Shown piece after piece: positions 60,727 through 64,000 of a stretch of DNA of 64,000 bases (its first letter is position 1; each line of letters opens with the position of its first letter). Where the stretch lies: the NCBI GenBank assembly GCA_910583745.1, contig CAJTZC010000008.1, forward strand, positions 1 through 64,000, read 5' to 3'. The notes under the pieces are model-generated. The model ran no database searches, had not been told where the DNA came from, and was given only the letters and a program-made list of their open reading frames with translations. Both the position numbers and the translations under genes were made by a program. Origin of the DNA: an uncultured Bacilli bacterium (lineage in GTDB: Bacteria > Bacillota_I > Bacilli_A > RF39 > UBA660).

Positions 60727-60747
60727 GAAAAAAGAACTGGTCGTTCT
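60727..60747 (-). terminator. Terminator after the NUDIX pseudogene
   Basis: AGAAC (60733-60737) and GTTCT (60743-60747) with a T run on the minus strand. Confidence 0.65.
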
Positions 60748-60754
60748 CATTCAT

Positions 60755-61372
60755 TTAAGTTAAAGATATAATTTTTTCTAGTACTGTTCCATATTTTGTG
60801 ATGGCGGTTTCTCCCGGATTGACGAGAAATCTGTCGAAATCTATTGTCTGCACCTCTCTCGAGATTACTCCATCTTTTAAAGATATAACTGTGCCTTCGA
60901 TGGAACCGCTTTCTTTTTTTAGCAAATCGAGCGTATCTTTTGCATCGAGTTTTACTAGGCCTAAAAGCTCTGTCTCGTCGAATTTGAACTCTTGCTCATC
61001 ATCGGCGATTTCAAAGCAGTAGACATTCGCGAAAGCTCTATCTCTAAAGACTGACCCATCCTTCTCTGGACGGTCCATTACAAAATGGACTATGTCTATC
61101 AAAGTCGCTTTGTCGTAGTCGACTTTGATACCTATCTCCTCTTCGATTTCCCTACCAAATCCCTCTTTGACTGTTTCGCCTGCTAGGATATGTCCCGACG
61201 CCGTCGTATAGAGTTTGCCTTCTTTTTTTCTAATCTGGAAGAAGATAGACCCCTTCGCATCGTATAGGTAACAATGTACTGTCTTGTGCCAAAGGGCATC
61301 TCAATGGACTATCGCTCTATCTTCCGTTCCCAAGTGTTGTCCGTTTTCGTCATAAATGTCTAATTTTTCCAT
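60755..61372 (-). pseudogene. NUDIX hydrolase interrupted by one in-frame TGA
   Basis: From ATG 61372 the frame encodes a 205-residue NUDIX protein with a single TGA at codon 24 (61301-61303). The start (MEKLDIYDENGQHLGTEDR, AIVH) and the text after the stop (DALWHKTVHCYLYD) fit the family, where Arg follows VH: CGA to TGA by one transition explains it. The Nudix box is intact: GHILAGETVKEGFGREIEEEIG. No good restart lies between the stop and the box, so the product would lack its active site. A sequencing error or a very recent mutation is possible. Confidence 0.8.
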
Positions 61373-61457
61373 AAAATCAACTCTTTTCTATGTTTAATCT
61401 CTCTCATTATAACACGTTTCGCGCCGTGAGAGTAAAGTTTTTCAAAAAATATTGATT

Positions 61458-61682
61458 CTAAAAGTGAAAAATAGACCTTTTCGGTCTAAAATAGTAGTTT
61501 TCTATCTTTTTTTTGTTGACAAATTGTCTACCTACTAATTCATCATTGGTCCAGTGTAGACAACTATTCCCATTATAGCCAGATGTTTCGGACTGCCAAA
61601 TTTTACATTCTCTTGACTTTGAACAATTTAGACATTTTTTGATTAATGCATCTTCTAGTATTCTGCGTTCTCCCTCTTTCAT
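61458..61682 (-). CDS. Truncated paralogue of the Cys-cluster protein at 62059-62811
   Basis: 74 residues aligning with the C-terminal 60 residues of the neighbour: ERRILEDALIKKCLNC versus ERGLIEDMIIKSCDNC, and DELVGRQFVNKKKI versus EELIGRQFIYQRRI. Four Cys are conserved in spacing (CxxC, C, C), possibly a metal site. Its last 14 residues are read through a copy of the hairpin AGACC/GGTCT that serves as terminator behind the full-length gene, so the tail is accidental. It has a consensus promoter but no ribosome binding site. Either a small expressed domain or a duplication remnant. Confidence 0.5.
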   Translation of the reverse strand: MKEGERRILEDALIKKCLNCSKSRECKIWQSETSGYNGNSCLHWTNDELVGRQFVNKKKIENYYFRPKRSIFHF

Positions 61683-61693
61683 TTATGGGGATT

Positions 61694-61722
61694 ATTTTAT
61701 ATACTCAAACTGAACTTGTCAA
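61694..61722 (-). promoter_or_regulatory. Consensus promoter of the 74-residue gene
   Basis: Minus-strand TTGACA (61717-61722), 17-bp spacer, TAAAAT (61694-61699). The ATG at 61682 is only 11 bp past the -10 box, implying a leaderless or nearly leaderless mRNA. Confidence 0.7.
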
Positions 61723-61843
61723 TCTTTTTTTGTTTCCACCGCAAACTTGGCATTATAGCCGACTTTGTGCCTGCCACTTTATTGACTTAATGGTTTCGGC
61801 CTTTTTTTGTTCAAAGAAATTCTGGAATGTCTGTGTGATGAGT

Positions 61844-61880
61844 CAAAAAAAGTCTTGAAGCTATTGAAGATTCAAGACTT
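61844..61880 (-). terminator. Terminator of tRNA-Arg
   Basis: AGTCTTGAA (61851-61859) and TTCAAGACT (61871-61879) form a 9-bp stem; the minus strand continues into seven Ts. Confidence 0.85.
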
Positions 61881-61892
61881 TATTGACAAAAA

Positions 61893-61969
61893 TGGTGTCC
61901 CCGGGGCGATTTGAACGCCCGACACCCGCCTTAGGAGGGCGGTGCTCTATCCAGCTGAGCTACGAGAAC
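61893..61969 (-). tRNA. tRNA-Arg (anticodon CCT)
   Basis: Full cloverleaf on the minus strand: acceptor GTTCTCG pairing with CGGGGAC (two G-U pairs), D arm AGCTCAGCTGGATAGAGC, anticodon stem CCGCC/GGCGG with loop CTCCTAA (anticodon CCT at 61933-61935), T arm GGGCG-TTCAAAT-CGCCC, and an encoded CCA. It reads AGG codons. TATAAT is about 15 bp upstream. It sits between two paralogous Cys-cluster genes. Confidence 0.95.
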
Positions 61970-62001
61970 CTCTATGTCTTACATTATAGCATAAAGAACG
62001 A

Positions 62002-62026
62002 TAAAAAAATAGACCTTTTCGGTCTA
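62002..62026 (-). terminator. Terminator behind the 250-residue Cys-cluster gene
   Basis: AGACC (62011-62015) and GGTCT (62021-62025), T run on the minus strand. The same hairpin with its T run occurs at 61466-61489 inside the end of the truncated paralogue. Confidence 0.75.
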
Positions 62027-62058
62027 AAGAAACTTTACTTTTGTTCCAAAAAAATCTT

Positions 62059-62811
62059 TTAAATTCTTCTTTGGTAGATGAACTGTCTGCCGATTAATTC
62101 TTCGTTTTTCCAATTCGGACAGACTGCACTTTCCAGTTGCTGTTCCTGTCTTTTTTGACAAGTTTCGCTCTCTGTACAATTGTCACAACTTTTTATTATC
62201 ATGTCTTCTATTAGTCCGCGTTCCTTTTCAGGTAAAGACGAGGCAAGACGAGTATAAAACTCAGTCGGATTTGTAAGAATTTTATCTATCAATTCTCTCA
62301 ATGTTACTTCGTGCGATGCAGTAATTTCTATATCATCTGCCGTGATGCTCGCTTCTATTTGAGTATATTTTTCTATTGTTTCGCCGTGTTTGGTCTTGAT
62401 TTCTTCCATTTGCTTTTCTACGTCTTTTTGAAAAGATATCGTTAAAAAAGATTTCCTTTTTATTTGCTCATTTCTCCTTGTTGCTTCGCTTTTGGCTGCA
62501 TCAAAATCGTCGAATACGGCATCGACCAAAATAGAATTGGTGCATTTTCCATATAAACTGAATTCTGGAACAGCAGGTTCAAAGCTACCGTATACCGTTC
62601 TCCTATTGTATAAGAACACGATTTCACTTTCGATTTTAGAAGTGCCATCCGAAGCGTATTTTCTTCTTTCTGCTATCACGTAACATTTACAAACTATGTA
62701 GGCAACTACATCGATATCTTTTACCAAGCCGTGAACTCCTGAAGCCCAGCCTACCTGTTCTTCTACTGGCATTATCGCATATTTTATTGGATAATTTACT
62801 TGTTTTCCCAT
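62059..62811 (-). CDS. Uncharacterised protein with C-terminal Cys cluster
   Basis: 250 residues, family not recognised. The N-terminal 130 residues are a mixed domain without signal peptide (MPVEEQVGWASGVHGL, VAYIVCKCYVIAERRKY, FVLFYNRRTVYGSFEPA-like text). A helical region with Glu/Lys/Thr follows (about residues 130-180: EKQMEEIKTKHGETIEKY). The C-terminal 60 residues hold the cluster CDNCTESETC...CPNW and the motif NEELIGRQF. GGGAGG precedes the ATG. A truncated copy of the last domain lies across the tRNA-Arg gene. Confidence 0.6.
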   Translation of the reverse strand: MGKQVNYPIKYAIMPVEEQVGWASGVHGLVKDIDVVAYIVCKCYVIAERRKYASDGTSKIESEIVFLYNRRTVYGSFEPAVPEFSLYGKCTNSILVDAVFDDFDAAKSEATRRNEQIKRKSFLTISFQKDVEKQMEEIKTKHGETIEKYTQIEASITADDIEITASHEVTLRELIDKILTNPTEFYTRLASSLPEKERGLIEDMIIKSCDNCTESETCQKRQEQQLESAVCPNWKNEELIGRQFIYQRRI

Positions 62812-62857
62812 CTCTATTTCCTCCCTGTATAGGTAAATTATATCATAAAGGAGACAT

Positions 62858-62880
62858 GAAAAAAAGGCCTTTATGACCTA
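62858..62880 (-). terminator. Terminator of the HD gene
   Basis: AGGTC and GGCCT pair (one G-U) on the minus strand, followed by seven Ts; overlaps the stop codon. Confidence 0.65.
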
Positions 62881-63399
62881 ATTGAAAATCGAATACATGA
62901 CGAATAGGAAGAATACACCTGTCGTGAATGTGAGATTGTAATTCCACTTCATTCCGACTTCAAAAAAGCTGTAATACTTGTCTGCCAAGCTCACCATGAA
63001 AGACTCTTTTCTCTTCGGCATGTGTTTAGAAGCAGGCCACATGTGGGAGACAATGATGTCTTTTTCTAAATTGGACAAGTAAAATATCTCTTCCGCATTT
63101 TTCACGGCGTCTTCTGGATGTTCGTTTGTGAAGAGAAAGAGTTTGTCTTTTACCGTCGAGCACTCCTCTATTCTATTGAAATAAAGGTCGTGCAAAAGCC
63201 CTGCTTTCGCAGCACTCTCATAGTTTAAGTTCATCTTTTTGCACCATTTGTATGAACTGTAAGAAACTTTGATGCAATGTTCTAATCGATTGGAATTGTG
63301 ATGTGGAATGTTTTTGAGAGATTGTATCTTCTCTTCGGCTAAATATGGCTTTACAATATCCATATATTCTCTATCTTTAAAGATTTCCTTTAGAGTCAT
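62878..63399 (-). CDS. HD-domain protein, second paralogue type
   Basis: 173 residues. HD motifs: SNRLEHCIKVSYSSYKWCKKM (His, about residues 36-56), AAKAGLLHDLYFNR (the HD pair, about 63-76) and ADKYYSFFE (Asp, about residue 145). HMWP (about 116-119) gives another possible ligand. The last 20 residues are hydrophobic (FTTGVFFLFVMYSIF), suggesting a C-terminal membrane anchor. Probably a phosphohydrolase; substrate unknown. Not closely related to the HD protein at 31923. Confidence 0.78.
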   Translation of the reverse strand: MTLKEIFKDREYMDIVKPYLAEEKIQSLKNIPHHNSNRLEHCIKVSYSSYKWCKKMNLNYESAAKAGLLHDLYFNRIEECSTVKDKLFLFTNEHPEDAVKNAEEIFYLSNLEKDIIVSHMWPASKHMPKRKESFMVSLADKYYSFFEVGMKWNYNLTFTTGVFFLFVMYSIFN

Positions 63400-63562
63400 C
63401 TTTTTTCACCTCGTGATTATCTAGATTATATCACACATCGATAAAATTTGCAAAATTTTTGTTTTTGAATGTCAATCGAGTGTAAAACTTCATATAACAT
63501 TATATTCAATTTGTAGTAAATTAGTCTCCACGTTCGACATATAATTTATTAGGTGAAAGTAT

Positions 63563-63841
63563 ATGAATTTTGGGTTAGGTGCCGGCACCTCAGGGCTCTC
63601 GTTGATGAGGATACTCGGCAGTTTATCGAAAACCGTCGGCATCGTACGTCAATTTGCTCCTATATATAAGGAAGTGAAACCATTATTGTCCAAAGCGCCC
63701 GCGTTTTTTCAAAAGCTCAATTCGATAAGGAATACGACTTCAACGATGAGGGATACAGGCAGAGAGCTGGCTATGTCTTTTGGAAATCCCGTTCCTACGG
63801 AGAATACGACTTCTAGCAATGGGCCCGTTTTCTTTCAATAA
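63563..63841 (+). CDS. YqfQ/VrrA-like small protein
   Basis: 92 residues: a Gly-rich start (MNFGLGAGTSGLSLMRILG), then a helical segment TVGIVRQFAPIYKEVKPLLSKAPAFFQKL that resembles the YqfQ family helix (VQQYGPLVRNLPAM-type), and a Thr/Asn-rich tail. YqfQ is a spore-associated protein of unknown function in Bacilli. AGGTGAA and TATAAT precede the start. In Bacillus yqfQ lies near rpoD-region genes; the gene starting at 63985 is cut by the window edge. Confidence 0.55.
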   Translation: MNFGLGAGTSGLSLMRILGSLSKTVGIVRQFAPIYKEVKPLLSKAPAFFQKLNSIRNTTSTMRDTGRELAMSFGNPVPTENTTSSNGPVFFQ

Positions 63842-63984
63842 GTCCTAAAATCCTATGAAAAGTGCATTTGGAAGAATTCTGGTATACTTCCCTATCTTTT
63901 TCTGCTATATTTTAATTGTTTAAACAAAATAGTAGTCTGTGAATTCACAAAAAAGTAAGAAAAGGAAGGAAGATTTAAAGATTT

Positions 63985-64000
63985 ATGGAAAGTACAATTA
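63985..64000 (+). CDS. Start of a gene cut by the window edge
   Basis: ATG at 63985 (MESTI...) preceded by AAGGAAGGAAG about 12 bp upstream and running off the window. Only five codons are visible, so identity is unknown and the spacing from the ribosome binding site is a little long. Confidence 0.35.

Noticed and set aside
61301..61303. TGA reassigned to Trp, or selenocysteine
   Set aside because: Several clear genes such as smc end with TGA and Trp is encoded by TGG throughout; relatives have Arg here and no Sec element is visible.

Overview
The window reads as a chromosome segment from a low-to-moderate-GC, endospore-forming, anaerobic member of the Bacillota, probably a Bacilli lineage near the Erysipelotrichales or RFN20-type gut bacteria (lineage is inference). 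The evidence is a set of sporulation genes (spoIVFA, spoIVFB, spmA, spmB, a sporulation-type dacB, a CotY/CotZ coat protein), a T-box, pyruvate:ferredoxin oxidoreductase, a Bacillus-like 6S RNA/tcdA neighbourhood and a recD2-yrzQ-AI-2E-transporter order. The standard bacterial code applies: smc, spmB and tcdA end in TGA. Nearly all genes lie on the minus strand; the main plus-strand genes are the EIIB-like gene, a small membrane gene at 46.6 kb, rnc-smc, a TIGR04086-like gene and a yqfQ-like gene.

Layout. 0-3.5 kb: the leader of an off-window surface-protein gene, then spoIVFA-spoIVFB-cdsA-rseP, with two site-2 proteases side by side. 3.7-6.9 kb: a stand-alone transposase N-terminal domain, an acetyltransferase and a phosphohexomutase operon. 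6.9-7.6 kb: a decayed type III toxin-antitoxin locus with a CptN/ToxN-like toxin pseudogene. 7.6-10.7 kb: an RNase J-like protein with altered metal ligands, and glycyl-tRNA synthetase. 10.8-15.7 kb: a lipoprotein, a membrane protein, ssb and dacB-spmA-spmB. 15.7-20.3 kb: two fused ABC ATPase/permease proteins. 20.4-24.2 kb: a 33-residue pilin-like peptide, a thioredoxin-like protein, frr, a WG-repeat protein, a coat protein with a sigma-K-type promoter, and an EIIB-like protein.

24.2-32.9 kb is one T-box operon: HD hydrolase, valS and two paralogous TPR-like proteins. 32.9-43.1 kb holds a SipW/TasA-like surface protein, the AI-2E transporter, yrzQ, recD2, mtaB, small regulators, nfo and a type IV pilin. 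43.1-51.6 kb holds pyruvate:ferredoxin oxidoreductase, a ZnuA-like lipoprotein, rnc and smc. 51.7-56.4 kb is a surface-protein island: a shattered pseudogene, a BspA-like repeat protein and an intact SipW/TasA-like protein. 56.5-64 kb holds tcdA, a probable 6S RNA, a pilus-assembly operon, a NUDIX pseudogene, tRNA-Arg(CCT) between two paralogous Cys-cluster genes, a second HD protein and a yqfQ-like gene.

The strongest leads are the type III toxin-antitoxin remnant and a family of surface-protein leaders with variable numbers of an 18-bp repeat. In those leaders AGGTCC can pair with GGACCT at the ribosome binding site. Other leads are the mini-pilin, the T-box operon carrying giant TPR-like proteins, a dispersed intergenic repeat, and several proteins that have lost family-defining catalytic residues (RNase J, EIIB, ZnuA). 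All homology statements come from reading the sequence, not from searches.
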